Made by a program: the position numbers and the translations under genes. Below are positions 24,469-37,565 of a stretch of DNA of 64,000 nucleotides, piece after piece. The stretch covers positions 124,001 to 188,000 of the forward strand of contig JAKMXF010000295.1 of NCBI GenBank assembly GCA_024704765.1. The letters run 5' to 3'. Source of the stretch: Oopsacas minuta. Its lineage: Eukaryota > Porifera > Hexactinellida > Lyssacinosida > Leucopsacidae. The notes below the pieces were generated by a model, which saw nothing but the letters and a program-made list of their open reading frames with translations, was not told the DNA's origin and ran no database searches. How positions within the stretch are numbered: position 1 is the stretch's first letter; every line of letters begins with the position of its first letter.

Positions 24469-25021
24469 TAAGTATCAATAATGGGATAAATAACACAAGT
24501 TTGAAATTGAGCCGATCCCAGGGAAATTTGGATTGAAATTCGAAATGGGTGGGGAATGGGGCGCTAAAAATTGTATAAAATTTAGGGTAGTACAGTACTT
24601 TAACATTGTTAAAAATATAGAGGCCCCATATTGTACCCATTTAAAAATCTACCTCTAAGTATGTCGAAATACATCCCGAAATTTAGTCATTTTTCGGGGT
24701 TTCGAAAAAGAGTTCACTCAAAAATTTCTATTAAGTTTGGGGGATATTAATGTTCAAAGTTATGATAGTGACTACTTATAAATGAATCACGAATTGAATT
24801 ACTTGCAAGTAGGTATTTGATTGCATCTACTGTTAGAATTTATGATAACGTAATTATAGTTCGGAAAATGTTCTAAACCTTATAAAATTACGTCATTAGA
24901 CAATGAGAATTTAAATTCACAAATAGAAGCTGAACCACAGTAAACACAATATAGTTGTATTCTCGACAGACTATTGAACAATATTAGAACAATTATAGAT
25001 ATTTATGAGACCACAAAAATA

Positions 25022-25051
25022 TTGGCTAATTCTAGATGATGCCACACTGTG
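25022..25051 (-). repeat. Transib right end: heptamer - 14 bp - nonamer-like block
   Basis: On the minus strand: CACAGTG (25051-25045), a 14-bp spacer, and ATTAGCCAA (25030-25022). It mirrors the left end with a spacer 9 bp shorter. Confidence 0.75.
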
Positions 25052-25056
25052 TGGGG

Positions 25057-25490
25057 AATCTTTCATTCCTTGACAGTGGCAAAATATTCCAAAAGCAAAT
25101 GTTAAAAATCTATACTATTCAATGATCAACCTACCCAAAAATTCTTAGTGGAAAAAATCCCTATTGCCAAATTCTCAATAAATTTATTATTTGAAATTGT
25201 ATTACGGAAATAAATGCAATTGTAATGAGTACAGAATCTCGGGGTGTCTTAAGTACTCAACTGCAAAGAATTCTGATTTATAAAGTACAATTTTTCTAGC
25301 TGTACGCCCATGTTTCGCGTAATCATATCAATTCTTAATAATCAAATATTTCGGCACGTTCGTTGAACACGTTTCCATTCAACTTAATGGGTCACGGAGG
25401 TTTGTAGTTGTGCACAACTCCTGGTAAACGCACAGTACATCGATGATGGGGACTTCAAATATAGAATGGGACATTACGATCTAGACTTGT
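25057..25490. other. AT-rich spacer
   Basis: No feature supported between the Transib element and the hAT remnant. Confidence 0.4.
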
Positions 25491-25509
25491 TCTTGATAAT
25501 ATTTTCACC

Positions 25510-26290
25510 ATGGTCAATTTTATCAAGTCCAGTGTTCTGAATACACGTGTGTTCCGCCCATTGTGCCACGGATTAGATATTGGCCATGAGAATTTGCTAT
25601 TCTATACTGAAGTTTGTTGGCTTCACAAGGGAACATGCTCTCTCGAGTATATCCATCCAAAAACCAATTGTTTGGACGCGATGGGAAAGAGAAGTCAAAT
25701 TATTTTTCGGTAAACTCTCAAACATAGAATTGCAGAATATCTGGCCTACTTAGATGATTTTTTCATCCACATCAACTTGTTCAACAAGTCCCTCCAAGGA
25801 AGGTTCAATCCCGTGATTGATTTGTGGACATGATTCGGGTATTTATTATGAAGTTAGATTTCTGGCAAGCTGAAGTAAGCGTGGGAAAGTTCGATATTTT
25901 TGCAAATCTCGTATCTGCTGTTGGAGACAGATTAGAGTATATGTGCTCTAGTAAAGTGAAATCTCTCCACATTGTGTGATGAATTTTAACTTGTTTCCAG
26001 ATCTAAGTGATATTGACATGAAAAGGATTCGAAATTCATTTATATTGATGTAACTTTTATCTAGAAAGTGTCCAAGAGAATTTGTTGAATCAATAAATGA
26101 TTATCATGCCTGAGTTAAATTTGAAAGACTTGCACTCACAAAGTTCAGGTGTGAAATGAGCGTGATGTATCCCAAAGTGGTAAATATAGCAGTAAAACCT
26201 TTGTGATGTTTCAGTATACTAACCTTTGTGAGCAAGGATTTTCAGAACTCTTGCAAATTAACACAAATATTGAGCTCGGATGTTTGTGAA
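25510..26290 (+). pseudogene. hAT transposase remnant (ZBED5/GTF2IRD2-like)
   Basis: The first segment reads VNFIKSSVLNTRVF and then LLFYTEVCWLHKG, equivalent to the VNFI-K-x-LN / HTEVRWLS-KG block of this hAT family; the usual Arg of VRW is Cys. Next comes LAYLDDFFIHINLFNKSLQG. After several stops, FQYTNLCEQGFSELLQINTN near 26210-26270 is the dimerisation-domain block. The order is right for one gene on the plus strand, with about half the length lost. No certain ends; CAGTACTTCCCAACC near 26936 could be a decayed hAT end but is unpaired. Confidence 0.75.
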
Positions 26291-26534
26291 AGTTGATCTC
26301 CGTCTGGCCCTGTCATAAACGATGCCACGAATTGATGGCCTGGTACATTATATCCAAGCACATCCTTATCATTAGTCAATTATGTATTGTATTCATACTG
26401 CTAGATGAAAAGACAGTATTATTTTCAAAACTGAGTGAAAGGGACAGTGAACATAATATTTACATTGTACGCAATTTTAAGGTGTACATGATACATAAAA
26501 TCCTGCTTGAAGGGTACGCAACGAGATAAAGTCT

Positions 26535-29270
26535 GATACCCACTTCTCAAATTCACATGTCTACTAAATAACGTTTCCTTCTTATCAAGAATGGCAAAAA
26601 CCATACTTTGAACTAATTTTGCATGCTGATTCAGAATCTGATGTACAATTACAGATTCTCTAAATAGGATTGCCATGTTCATATTTTTATATACGACTAA
26701 ACGATTCTAGATTGTAAAAACCTACTGAGAAAACTAGCAATGACACAAATTATCTTGAATTTCATTAAGGCCTTACAATTTCGAGCATATGATGGAACAT
26801 ATGGTATCCAGCCCTCTCCTACAGCAGTTGGTCTGGAATATCTGATGGTTCTTTACCAATCACCCAACATTCAATTGCATACTATGTTTGCCAGTCTCTC
26901 AAATCACATCGAATATAGACACATCCCTGTATCGCAGTACTTCCCAACCTTTTCTCGTCAAGTCTCAAAGATAATCTGCAACTAAGTTTATTGCCTGACT
27001 AGTATAATATGATAAGGTATATCAGAGAAATATTTGAAAGGTTACTCTATAATTTTTTTAGAACCTTTGTTTCAGAATCTTTGTTTCAGTGAGAACATTA
27101 GCGAGGTTCTAACTTCCATTAGACGAATTTCGTGATGAAGATCACAACAATTTTCTTACTTTTTTATTTATGTTCTTAAGTCAAGCTCAACTCCAGGATT
27201 GTCGTGAAGGGTAATAGAACCACATGAATGATTATTCGATTTTCCTTAGAAATTGTCTAAAATGGTCCAGACTTGCTGTCTAGATGACAATCTTATCCAT
27301 ATCCATATCTATATCGATGGGAATTTTGTGAAGATATTTGCAGCCACCAAGATTTCTATAATTTCGATTGATTCTAAGTACTTTATTCGTACTTTTCAGA
27401 CAAAATTAGTCTAGGGCACTTTTACACCTTGCGCTAGCATTTATGGTTTGGACATTGGAGCAATTCAACTTTAGCCTGGCTAAAAACATGAACAGGGTAT
27501 TGAAGTCGCCTATAGACTACTTACAATGTCTTGAATCTGATATCTATGAATATGCATAGATGTTACTCCATGCTTCTTCATGTGCTAAGATATCTACAAA
27601 ATGTCCCTAACATTTTGCTTGTAAAAATATGGCGAGCATAGTGCAGGATATATTGTGTACAGTACAGGACTTTAGCCAAATTCCTATTAGTTCAGGATTT
27701 TATGTATAAGAATAGAACTCTCGATAGTGAAATTGAAATATATGTATTGAAAACATACGCCCAAAAACTTTGTGGAAATTTAGTATGTAACATTGTTACT
27801 TATAATTATAATTTAGTCAGGGGCGTAATACAGTGTGTAAAGAGTGCAAAATACACCGCCCAGTAACATGAGTGATATATCAGGAGCCCCGACGCATTTG
27901 GCATTGTGAATTCTTTACATTAGATACGCCATCTATGAATAATTCTGAAGAAGGGACAGAGAAGATATTTTGTATCCCATCATATAAACTTTGAGTTATA
28001 AGAGCTTTGTGAACCAAGGAATATATCTGATATATCATTATTTCAGGGTTCAGTCCCTTGATTCTAATCGAGCGAGATCATCCTAGATTACATTATCATA
28101 TGTATGATCAAATACATAAAATACGTGGTTAGAAAGTAAATTACAGCTTAAGGTTCAATGAGATGGCATGCCTGCTTCATTATTACTAGTGCACTTCGCT
28201 TGCTCGATAGCTTAGGTCCTCAGGTCAGCTTAGGTATTAATCAGCTACATTTCTTGATGCTCTAGGTCTCTTTGCAAAGGGAGATATACTGCACTACTTG
28301 CCTTGGGCTTAATCTTTTGTAAAAATATAGATTTTTTATTTCCATGGTCTATCCAAATTCCATTTAATGGCCTTCTGTGGAAATACTTGAACTCTTACAT
28401 GACTAAGTTATTAAGCTGGAGACTTCTTGTCTGAAATAATATGAAAATCAAAAAATCTCGAAAATTTGGAGAATTTTGATCATTTTGTGCATTCATGATG
28501 ACTTAATAATCCCATGATGAGTTACCTCTCGGACAAAATCATGACTTATTAGATTTGTGATATTAAGACCTGATTCAATATCCAAACTTCTATCATGCAC
28601 ATTGACTGAGCAGTGTTTCTTATTGTGAATTTTGAAATTCTATAGTAACAATGACATCATAATTTCGTTTATGTGTGAATTCTCGTCCGAGGCATGCCTA
28701 TCATATCCCGGTATACCCAAAATCAGCCTTGGGGCTTCATTTTTCTTTAATCATTTCTGTACATACAAACATATATCCATGCACATAATATATATATCGA
28801 TTAATTGCGTTAAATTTTATAGACAAGCTGATCAATTCTTAGTTCAGCTTTCTATAAAGCTACAGGTAGGTCAGGCTCTATGCATAAACATGCACGATAT
28901 CTGTTTATACAACATAGTGCCGAGAATCCTTGTTCGCAGATATCTGTGCTTGGAAACATTGACAGCCTACTCACGGCCCTATCAGCCACCCGAAAAACTG
29001 TTAACCGATTCTAGACCAGATCTTCATCATTGGCATAGTTTCGAACGTATCTTGTAGTGTCTAATCGTTTAAAATTCAATGAATTATTCTTGTATATCTT
29101 TGGGCAATAAACTCACGTGCACTATGGATGTATTTCGAACCAACAAAAGATCTAACTCACTCAGGTCTGGTATTTATGATTTGAATTTGTATTTCAAGCA
29201 GGATAGTTTCACTTGAACTAGTCAATGATATCTGTTTTCATTTCTTCTCTTTCGAGAGCCGTTGTGAGAT
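26535..29270. other. AT-rich stretch without a recognisable gene
   Basis: The longest frame (141 codons at 28632) has no motif, signal or family resemblance that I know, and its composition follows the AT-rich background. CAGGGGCGTAATACAG near 27819 looks like a hAT-type end but has no partner. Confidence 0.4.
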
Positions 29271-29280
29271 TTACAAATAT

Positions 29281-29640
29281 GTCGAGATTTCGTCCTTGGC
29301 TTTTCTTTCCCATTGTCCCAACTTCATTATGAATACTCAGAACCTATCAATGAAATGAACCACAGTTGTGAATTTTGGACTTGACGTGATTAACCACATT
29401 GATCACATCGTCGTTGGTTGCTTTAGCCCTGGCCTGGTGGTAGTGTTTTTGATGCTATTGCATATCGGTGTATCATACATTGGATATGCTTAGTATCAGG
29501 ATTGACTGCTTTCACTCATCCCCGGAATATGGAGTGAATTCCAAGCTTGGCAGGAGCACCATCATTGATTCCTGCCACGTTGGATAATTCCCTCTTCGTC
29601 TTACCAAATTCCCGAACCCAGAACGAGATTTAGCACGTTA
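29281..29640 (-). pseudogene. Small hAT-A-related remnant
   Basis: The stretch around 29460-29580 (TCGGTGTATCATACATTG, then GCAGGAGCACCATC) aligns by eye, in the same order and strand, with 11215-11320 inside hAT-A. That part lies just after its N-terminal block. Only this short piece is preserved, in no continuous frame. Confidence 0.55.
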
Positions 29641-31690
29641 TATCGTCATAAATTAACACATTTTCGCGGCAGTATATCGTTAATAGAGTATGTTGTGACA
29701 AAGTCTCAGTTATGTATTTATAAAGTAATTTCCAATGAAATTATTCAAAGGCCAATTTTCCCCAATATAGTGGCTTTTGTTGTTTAAATTGACTGATAAT
29801 TTTCCAAAATCTATTTTCATTATCCCAGAAATATTTTATCTTGCTGATATTTTCACTGAAACCTCTGCATTAATTGAATTAATTTTCAAAATTGGGAACA
29901 ATACCGGCGGAACGACGGTATTGTCCCAGACCCAGTTTTTGCCGCTTGAATACCTTTTGTATTTGATTTGAATATAAATAATCTTATTTTTGCACCCTAT
30001 TGTGATTTTGAACGCCAAAATCAAAACATCGTTATAAGTATTAGTTTCCAAGTTGCTAAATGTGTGAATTTCCATAGAGGGTTTTTCGATTTAATATTAA
30101 GTAGTATATTTTGGAATAAATTAGCTATAAGTAGGACTTATTTTTCTTAGTTGATTTGGGGAGTAATATTACAAAATTAAGTGGGCATAACTCTCTTAAC
30201 TTTGCAAATCAGCCCCCGCATATCCAAACCTAGTAAAGAGATCTGACTCTGCATACCTAGATTTCTTCACGTTGGCAACGCAGTAGAATTATATTCGAAA
30301 ACATTTCAAGATCGATAGAAACCCCAGACTACTTCAGGATAACGTATTTCAATAGTTCTAACCACTAGTGTTGAAAATGAACTTTCCAGTTTACCCAAAC
30401 TTAGTCACTCGATGGAAGTAAATAGTGTCTGAAGGAACAAGTTTGTCGCATAGAACAAATTTTCATTCAAATTTTCAGGCCAATATTTCTACTAATAGAA
30501 TCTAACTCATTTCAAGCTTATAGACATAAATTTGCCTTTTTTATGCCCATATACGCGAGTTTCACTAGCTTGAATAAGACCTTGGTGTAGAGTGAGGTAT
30601 ACCATTTTCTATACATTCTGAATATCATTTATTAGTTACTTCCGTTTAATCAAGGGAAAAACATCAATTTGTATAAGAGGGCCCAAATATTTGGTCGATA
30701 CAATGTGGGAAAAGTGGGGTGTATTGGTTGAGTGGTTAAACAGTTGAAAATAAGGATTGAGAAACATTTGGGGAAGAATTGCAGTTTTTGTATGTTATGT
30801 CGGAGTTGGATTGATTGGAATTCTTCATGGCTTTCACGCAACTGTAAGAGTTACAAAGGAGGAAATGGGTGAGGTCATACTATTCTTTAGACATTTGGTG
30901 CAAAAGAGGATATGATTGTCAAGGAAGTGTCAGTTGAAGGACAAGTGGTGGGATTCTCTACAAAATGATCTATCTCTAATCCAAATACAATATAGCTTGG
31001 ATAGTCAATTAAATTTGAATATTCAAGTACTACTACTATACCCTTTGAATATGGTATCATGTAAATGCGACCTTATCCACTTACTGATGGTTAAAATTCT
31101 GAGTGTTCTTCGGGCAGATCTTTAATCATCAGTGATCTCTTTATTTTATTGTCTGACAATAGCTTCTGATATGTTTGGATACGATATGTTAATATAACCA
31201 GATCTTTTCCATCACTTTATTCATCGTAGACCCTGATATCGACAAGTCTTGACACAACTTTCTAGTTGAGTCATGACACTGGAAATAAATTGAGGCGTGC
31301 AGAGACTCTTCATCGGAGAATGAGAGTGCCTGTCATTGGACCTACAGTTGAGATTCTGAAATGTTCCCTCACTCTGGAACCTGATGACCATCTTGAAAAT
31401 AACGAGCTTTGTTGAAGCGTATTCTTTTTCAAAGGAATTTAATATCAGTATATGTTTTTACAAAGGATTTCTTTCGAAGGACCGCTGGATATCTCATGGT
31501 CTGTCATTCGTGGACCATTGCCTTATCTGCGAAACCCTGATATATTATCTAAAATATTCCGAAAGTATTAGCGATATCGTTGAAAAGTGATAATTAGGAG
31601 TGAAATCAATAAGATTTCCATTTTTGAATGACACTGCGCTTTGTTATGTTGGAGAGAATGATTTAGTTCCGAATTAAAAAATGATCCAAT
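29641..31690. other. AT-rich stretch without a recognisable gene
   Basis: Short chance frames only. Nothing supported. Confidence 0.4.
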
Positions 31691-31699
31691 TGTCAAAGA

Positions 31700-31830
31700 A
31701 TACAATTGAATTTCGAATTATTACTTGATCAGAAGATATTTGTCATCACATATTTTCAGAATTCAATTTGCAACTTTGTAGCCTTCAACTTGATGAATCT
31801 ACAGACTGATCCAATGATGCATAACTGTGA
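31700..31830 (+). pseudogene. Trace of a hAT transposase
   Basis: The stretch near 31758-31815 reads, with a frame change, as NLQLCSLQLDESTD. This resembles the FSLQLDESTDVS first-Asp motif of ZBED/SCAND3-like hAT transposases. Nothing else of the gene is readable, so the call is tentative. Confidence 0.35.
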
Positions 31831-33001
31831 TTGGTCGTTTGAAGATAATTTTTGATTGGTTGAGCTTTACTATCTGTATGATATATTTACTTATCTAAAT
31901 TGATTAAGTACATGAACACAGGGAAACAATTTCGCTCTTTTTGATTCATCTAATAAATCACGTGTTTGTAAATATGTCAACTTTTCAGAGGTTGAAATTT
32001 GAACATAGCATAACAACAGCCTACCCGAGACTATAATTATTTGTGAAGAAATGGATTGGTTTTGCTACCTAGAAATGATTTATGAGAAATTGTAATCATC
32101 ATAATGCCGAAATTAGTTCGTATTTTTCGGTTTTTGATTGCCGTATATATGGATATCCATGGAGATCTAATGGATAGCCTCTGGGTTTTGTCTTATCCAT
32201 AGATATCGTGGATATTCATTTCATTCCATGCTTTATTTTAGAACAAAGAACACGGTATTTTACCACTTCTTTCAAACCAATTCACGCACTCAAATTGAGT
32301 TTTCAGCAATTCTAGATCTCATAAAATCACACATTTTTCCAGCCGTTTCGGTTAAATGGTTAATATACTATAATATATAGGGTTTTATTAAAATATTATA
32401 ACTGTCATATTTTAGTGCTATGTTAGCTGTCTCGTTTAGGACATAGTTTGTCAGAATTTATTAGTCAGTTTTTGAAGTTTTAGCAATTTCACCTTTGGCA
32501 GTTATGATCATTTATATTATATCGCTTAACAAATTATCAAGTCTCTACTTGAAATATAGATCCTGTATTTATACCAAATAATCACTCAATTATATTTCAT
32601 GATATATTCTCTATAATCTCAGACTGATTGCTATAGTCAGCTTAATCCGAAGTGTCAGTTAAAAACCGATTCTTTTAGCGGTTAAGACATACCGTTGGAT
32701 GGGCATGACCTTTGGATAGGGACTTGATAATGATGACTATTTCAAATAATGTCAATCAATTCTAAAAATAATAGATGAAGATGCATATGTTGTCATGCAT
32801 GATTATGGGCCAACCACCTAAACCTATCATCGGGAGCTATTCATGATATTTTGAGGAAAGATATTGATAAGATGGATATCTATTCCCGCTGAGCTCGTTG
32901 ATTCTTTTGACTCATATATATATATCCTCTAATAACTCCCTAAACGCTCCCGGAATCTATAGCATGGACGATAATACAGTCTATATCTTATTCAAAGTAT
33001 A
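31831..33001. other. AT-rich stretch without a gene
   Basis: Nothing supported; a TA-rich run precedes the maT element. Confidence 0.4.
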
Positions 33002-33119
33002 TACAGGGTGGCTCTAAAGTTCTGATACAAACCATTTTGTCTGTAATATTTTTCAGCATGACCTACATCATTTATTTTCAATATATAATTAATACAGACT
33101 ATTAGGAAGAGATTGCCTA

Positions 33120-34153
33120 GTCATTTATTCATATAACCACCCTTTTTGGAAGTGACAGCACTGAATCTGTTCTGGAATCCTTCTACTGCGGCACGCAGAG
33201 TTTCTTGGGTTACTTCTCCCATTCTCCACACAAGGATATCTTTAGAGAGCTAACTGTGTTGTGTGACACAGAACAAGCCTTGTTTTCCAAGATAGACCAT
33301 ACAGAATAGTCTATGGGATTTAAATCGGGACTGTATGGTGGCCATTCATCCTTGTGTATAAGACTCGGAATATTGTGCTTCAGCAAAACTTGGGTCGTAT
33401 TGGCCGTATGGGTGGAGCACCATCTTGTTGGAAGACAAATAGCTGCCCAGAAAACATGGTCTGGCTCAGACTTTTACCACAAGTTCTAATACAAGCACTT
33501 GGTATGTTTTGGCATTGATTTTCACTCCTGGGGGATGAAAATCAGTGGTGTCTAGCCAACAGCAGAGACCCAAGCCCAGACCATCACCGACAGTGGTTTC
33601 TCCATCCGACATGTATCTGAACTTATCAGAGATCGCTGAAACTGAGCTCGAGATTATTCTGTCGTTTTGGATATTTGTAGCCCCTTCAATGGTGAAAGTT
33701 TTCCCAACTGAGATAAGGGCATTTTCGAGAACCCCAATAGCGTGTAGTGCAAGTAGGCTCTTGCTCTAAGACACTCCCTTTTCTTTCACCGACCCAGATA
33801 GGAATTTACCTGTTTGCGTTTAAAAGAGCGGATTCCTAGGTCCCTTTTGACAACCTTTAGTATTGTCGGCGAGTTATATTGAGCTCCAAGGCCATTTTCC
33901 TCGTCGAACGGTGTGGGTTCCTCTGAATCCGTTCTCGAACCACTTTCTTGAAAGCTGGGGTCGTTACAGAGCATGGATAACCAGATCTCGGCTTGTCTAC
34001 AGTGTCCCCAGTTTCCTTATATCGATTTATCGTCCTGTAGATAAATGCCCTACGTCCTTTTGCAATTTTCAGCAGTTTCAAAATTTCTGAGGGACTTTTC
34101 CCCGCCACATGCAACTCAATAATTCCTGACTTCTCAGATTCCATGGCCAACAC
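33120..34153 (-). pseudogene. maT transposase (DD37D), degenerate
   Basis: The N-terminal segment (34153-33857) is open: KSGIIELHVAGKSPSEILKL, then FIYRTINRYKETGDTVDKPR and RSGYP, the paired helix-turn-helix and linker. The middle (33900-33560) is in shifted frames with FTIEGATNIQNDRII; the first catalytic Asp (usually SDE before it) appears changed. Near 33435-33300, QQDGAPP is followed, after a one-base loss, by HTANTTQVLLKHNIP and WPPYSPDLNPIDYSVW. I count 37 residues from the second Asp to the third, hence DD37D. It ends VEGFQNRF plus a Lys-rich tail near 33125. Several frameshifts make it non-functional. Confidence 0.85.
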
Positions 34154-34384
34154 ACAATTTTTTCTAAATACTGCACTAAATTGAAATAATATTCGTTAAG
34201 AAGCTATAAAGCAGTGGTTCTCAGCCTTTTCTGGCCTCCCCCCCCCATTAGGTTTAATCTCCCTTTTGTCCCACACCCTCTCCTCAAATACTTTGAAATT
34301 TAGTTTTTTTATTATATCAAATTAACTGTAATTAATGCCAGCCTTGTAATTGCTTATTAGATGCTAATATTTCAATATCTGGAC

Positions 34385-36671
34385 CGGGGGTCTTCAACCT
34401 GCGGCTCCTGGGATAATTCTTGTTTTTGTTTATTTTGTCTTCACTTTGTTAATTTTGAAATTTGTTGTATTTTATTCAACAGATATTGTGAATATACTTA
34501 AGTATTAGCACATTTTGTTTCTCAATTCTGGAAACCTTGATGGTGTTTAAACTGTATGGAAGACCTTTGATGTCTTCAGTAATTAATTTAAGTCTTCAGT
34601 CAATATTCAAATACTTACAAAAGTATAAATCAGAAGTATTTGACAATATACAATTTCATTTTCGGATTTCAAATACACTCCAAATACACATTTTTTATTA
34701 TTCATTAATTATTTACGTATCCACTATGGCTACTTCTATGTCGAAAAAGCGGAAGATACAAGAAGAAAATCGGTCATTTAAGATAGAATGAGAAATAAAG
34801 TATTTTTTCGCGGAGGACAGTGGCAAGTTCATTTACCTAATATGCCGTGAAACAATAGCTTCCGCTAAAAACGGAAACTTTGAAAGGCATTACAATACCA
34901 AACACCAATCAAATTTTGTGGGAATTCTTTGGGAATCACGAAAGACTAAACTAGACAATCTTAAAAGAAACTTGAAGAGTGAACAATCAATCATTTCAAA
35001 AAATGATAATTCGGTTAAGTCTATCACAGCAGTTAGCTTTGCTATCAGTAATATAATCGCGAAACGCATGAAACCATTTACGGATGGTGAGTTTATAAAG
35101 GAATGCCTAAATGAATTCGCTGATCAATGTTGTCCAGACAAAAAACAACTAATACAGCAGGTATCCTTGAGCGCTACGACAGTAATGCGTCGAGTGGAAT
35201 CAATTTCAAAAAAATATTCATACACAACTATTGGAAAGACAAGTTGTTTTAGTTTCTGTAGCTTCGCACTTGATGGAAGTAAGATGTTTGTGATGTTGAG
35301 CAATTGGCAATCTGGATAGGAGGCGTTGATGAAAACTTCAACATTACCGAGGAATTACTGTCTCTGCGTTCTATGCATGGAAGAACTCGTGGCATTGATA
35401 TTTTCGAAGAGTATCTTAAGATTGTGTCGGAAAAACAATATTCCTTCCTTAAAGTTATCTGGCATTTCAACAAATGGAGCTTCATCAATGCTTGGTACAG
35501 GTACAGCGTTTAAAGGTCAAGTTCTACGATGGTTGACAGAAAATAATGTGACAGAAATATCATGGTGTCACTGTATTATTCATCAAGAGGCCCTATGTGC
35601 GAAAACACTTGGACTGGAAAATGTTATGAAGTTGATAGTAGACGTTGTGAATTTTATCAGATCAAAGGAGTGAATCATAGAGAATTTAAAGAATTTTTGA
35701 AAGATCTCGATTCAGATTACGGAGATGTATTATATTTTACAAGTGTTAGGTGGCTGAGTGAGGAGTAGTAGTTCTTAAAAGAGTTTGGGAATTACAAGAT
35801 GAAATATCAAGTTTCTTAGCCTCAAAGGGCAAGAAAGTTCCTGAATTCGAAGATACAAATTGGATTAGCGACTTTGCCTTCCTTGTAGATATGACTACAC
35901 ACCTAAATATTCTAAATTCCACACTTCAGGGAAAGAACAAGTTGATTCATAAACTATATGCCACAATTCGAAGTTTTAAGATGAAGCTCGCTCTATTTAA
36001 GTTACAGCTTAAAAATAACAATTTTTCTCACTTTCCAGCACTAAAGTCACAAGATAGTGCCGATGGAAACAAATATGCCGAAATTAATTCAAATCTCCAA
36101 GAAAACTTTGATACTCGATTTGGAGATTTTAGAAATCAACAACAAAGCTTCAAGATTTTTGCACAGCCTTTCAGTTTTGAACTGCAATATGCTCCACAGG
36201 AGCTTCAACTTGAACTCATAGACCTGCAGTCTAGCATAGATCTCAAGGCAGACTTCAAGGATGTTGGAGTAATTAGTTTCTATAAAACTCTTCCTTCAGA
36301 TATCTATCCTGCTATTTTACAACACGCAAGAAGGATAGCTAGTTTATTTGGAAGCACTTACACTTGCGAGGTATTTTTCTCCAAAATGAAATATATCAAG
36401 AACAAATATAGAACTAATTTGACTGATGACCACCTCCAAGACGTTCTTCGTATTTCATCGACTGATATGAAACCTAATATAGATGGCATCTTAATACAAC
36501 AACAAAAACAGTATCAACCTTCACATTAATATTTTACTCTGATAAATTACTCATAATAATACAGTACTATATTAATATATAGAATACATGATCCTTAACT
36601 TTTAATGCGGCTCGCCAATCTAATACGAAACTAATATTTGGCTCATTGAAGAAAAAGGTTGAAGACCCCTG
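34385..36671. mobile_element. hAT-2 element nested in hAT-1
   Basis: The left end reads CGGGGGTCTTCAACCTGC (second base changed from the usual CA). The right end, inward, reads CAGGGGTCTTCAACCTTTT. The 8-bp target duplication ATCTGGAC is exact (34377-34384 and 36672-36679). The length of 2287 bp holds one hAT transposase on the plus strand. A related terminal fragment lies at 20849-21080. Confidence 0.93.
34726..36529 (+). pseudogene. hAT-2 transposase (BED finger, SCAND3/GTF2IRD2-like)
   Basis: The ATG at 34726 gives a Lys-rich start (MATSMSKKRKIQEE), a stop near 34788, then a BED finger: KFICLICRETIASAKNGNFE with the His pair in RHYNTKHQ. From 34918 the frame is open (SAISNIIAKRMKPFTDGEF-type block). 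The hAT catalytic region follows with FALDGSKM and, after a frameshift near 35300, LAIWIGGVDENFNITEELL. WCHCIIHQEALCAKTLG, VVNFIRSK and FTSVRWLS come next. The last open segment (35891-36529) ends in the dimerisation domain (STYTCEVFFSKMKYIKNKYR). About three frameshifts and two stops are present, a moderately young pseudogene. Confidence 0.9.
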
Positions 36672-36712
36672 ATCTGGACTATAGATTGCTGCTGATATCC
36701 TTAAACCTTCTC

Positions 36713-37565
36713 TTAAGTCAAGTTGCCTGAGGTGTTTTGACCTATGAAATTTGCTGAAGAAAGGATTTTTTCACAAAAATTTATTGTTGGAAATGGAAGC
36801 AAAAACAATCTTTCAGCTGTTTTGAAAAGATTTGGCGCTACCCCCTTCACTAAGAACCAGAATTTAGTTTTGTTAGCACAATAATATTTATCTCTCACCT
36901 CCTCATTTGCCTGTAAATATAACAACTCGTCTACTAGTATGTTGTCTCAGGCCATCACATCTTCCCAGTGACATATCCATCAGGGTTAGCAGGCATTTAG
37001 GGATTGATGGAACGTCCGAAAAGCAATTAGAACAATCAGTAACTAGATTCATCAAATGTTCTGCGACAAGGCTAGTAAATTTAACTTCAAGATGTGGTGA
37101 AAGAGAAAGAATTGCTTCTACACTTGGGAACCGGTTCAATTGGTTTGCTCAGTATGTGTAAACGAAAGAATTCCAACTTATTTTGAAATGTAGTCACATT
37201 TTCTATAGCCTCTTGAAGAAAAATCCCATCTCCCTGCAACCTAAGATTACTCAGGTTAGAGTAAGAGAAGATTTCAGTAAGATAAGCTAATTTCAGTTTG
37301 AAATAGACCGATGAAAACTCTTCTGTCTTAAAGAAATGTTTCTGATCTAGAAATTCACATAGCTGATAATAAATAGGATATACTCGTTCAGGAGCTTTTC
37401 CTCAACTAAGCCAGCGAACTTCTGTGTGGAAAAGGAGGACGTCGTGTTCTACTTCCGAATCTTCACATAGTTTTCTTAGTATACGTTCGTTCAAAGGACT
37501 TGATTTGACAAAGTTCACTACTTTGATGACAAGGTTATTAAAAGAGCGAGGAACTGAATACAATG
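36713..37565 (-). pseudogene. hAT-1 transposase, C-terminal half
   Basis: Read on the minus strand from about 37565: VVNFVKSSPLNERILRKLC, then LLFHTEVRWLS and ERVYPIYYQLCEFLDQKHF, a leucine-rich block with QGDGIFLQEAIENVTTFQNK, and finally KFWFLVKGVAPNLFKTAERL plus FLLPFPTINFCE, the hAT dimerisation region (the last motif is usually TTYLCE). Several stops and frame changes are present. It runs antisense to hAT-2 and belongs to the same broad ZBED5/GTF2IRD2 group as hAT-A. The N-terminal half is absent. Confidence 0.8.

Larger units (their letters stand above)
22160..25051. mobile_element. Transib (RAG1-related) transposon with 5-bp target duplication
   Basis: The left end reads CACAGTGTAGCA and the right end, inward, CACAGTGTGGCA. 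Both start with the heptamer CACAGTG, identical to the V(D)J recombination signal heptamer. The 5 bp outside both ends are TGGGG (22155-22159 and 25052-25056), an exact 5-bp duplication, the length and GC-rich character expected for Transib. Each end also has ATTAGCCAA further in, 23 bp (left) or 14 bp (right) from the heptamer. The 2.9-kb interior encodes a decayed Transib transposase on the minus strand. Confidence 0.9.

Noticed and set aside
22155-25056. Assigning the 22-25 kb gene to hAT or Chapaev
   Set aside because: An exact 5-bp duplication, CACAGTG ends and the GLDGSGSH / DGAGG / LSEE motif order fit Transib better.
26936-26965. CAGTACTTCCCAACC as a hAT terminal repeat
   Set aside because: No partner end and no 8-bp duplication could be found.
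27819-27860. CAGGGGCGTAATACAG as a hAT end
   Set aside because: Unpaired, and no transposase remnant in the right orientation nearby.
28632-29057. 141-codon plus-strand frame
   Set aside because: No recognisable motif, AT-driven composition and no homologous copy in the window; treated as chance.
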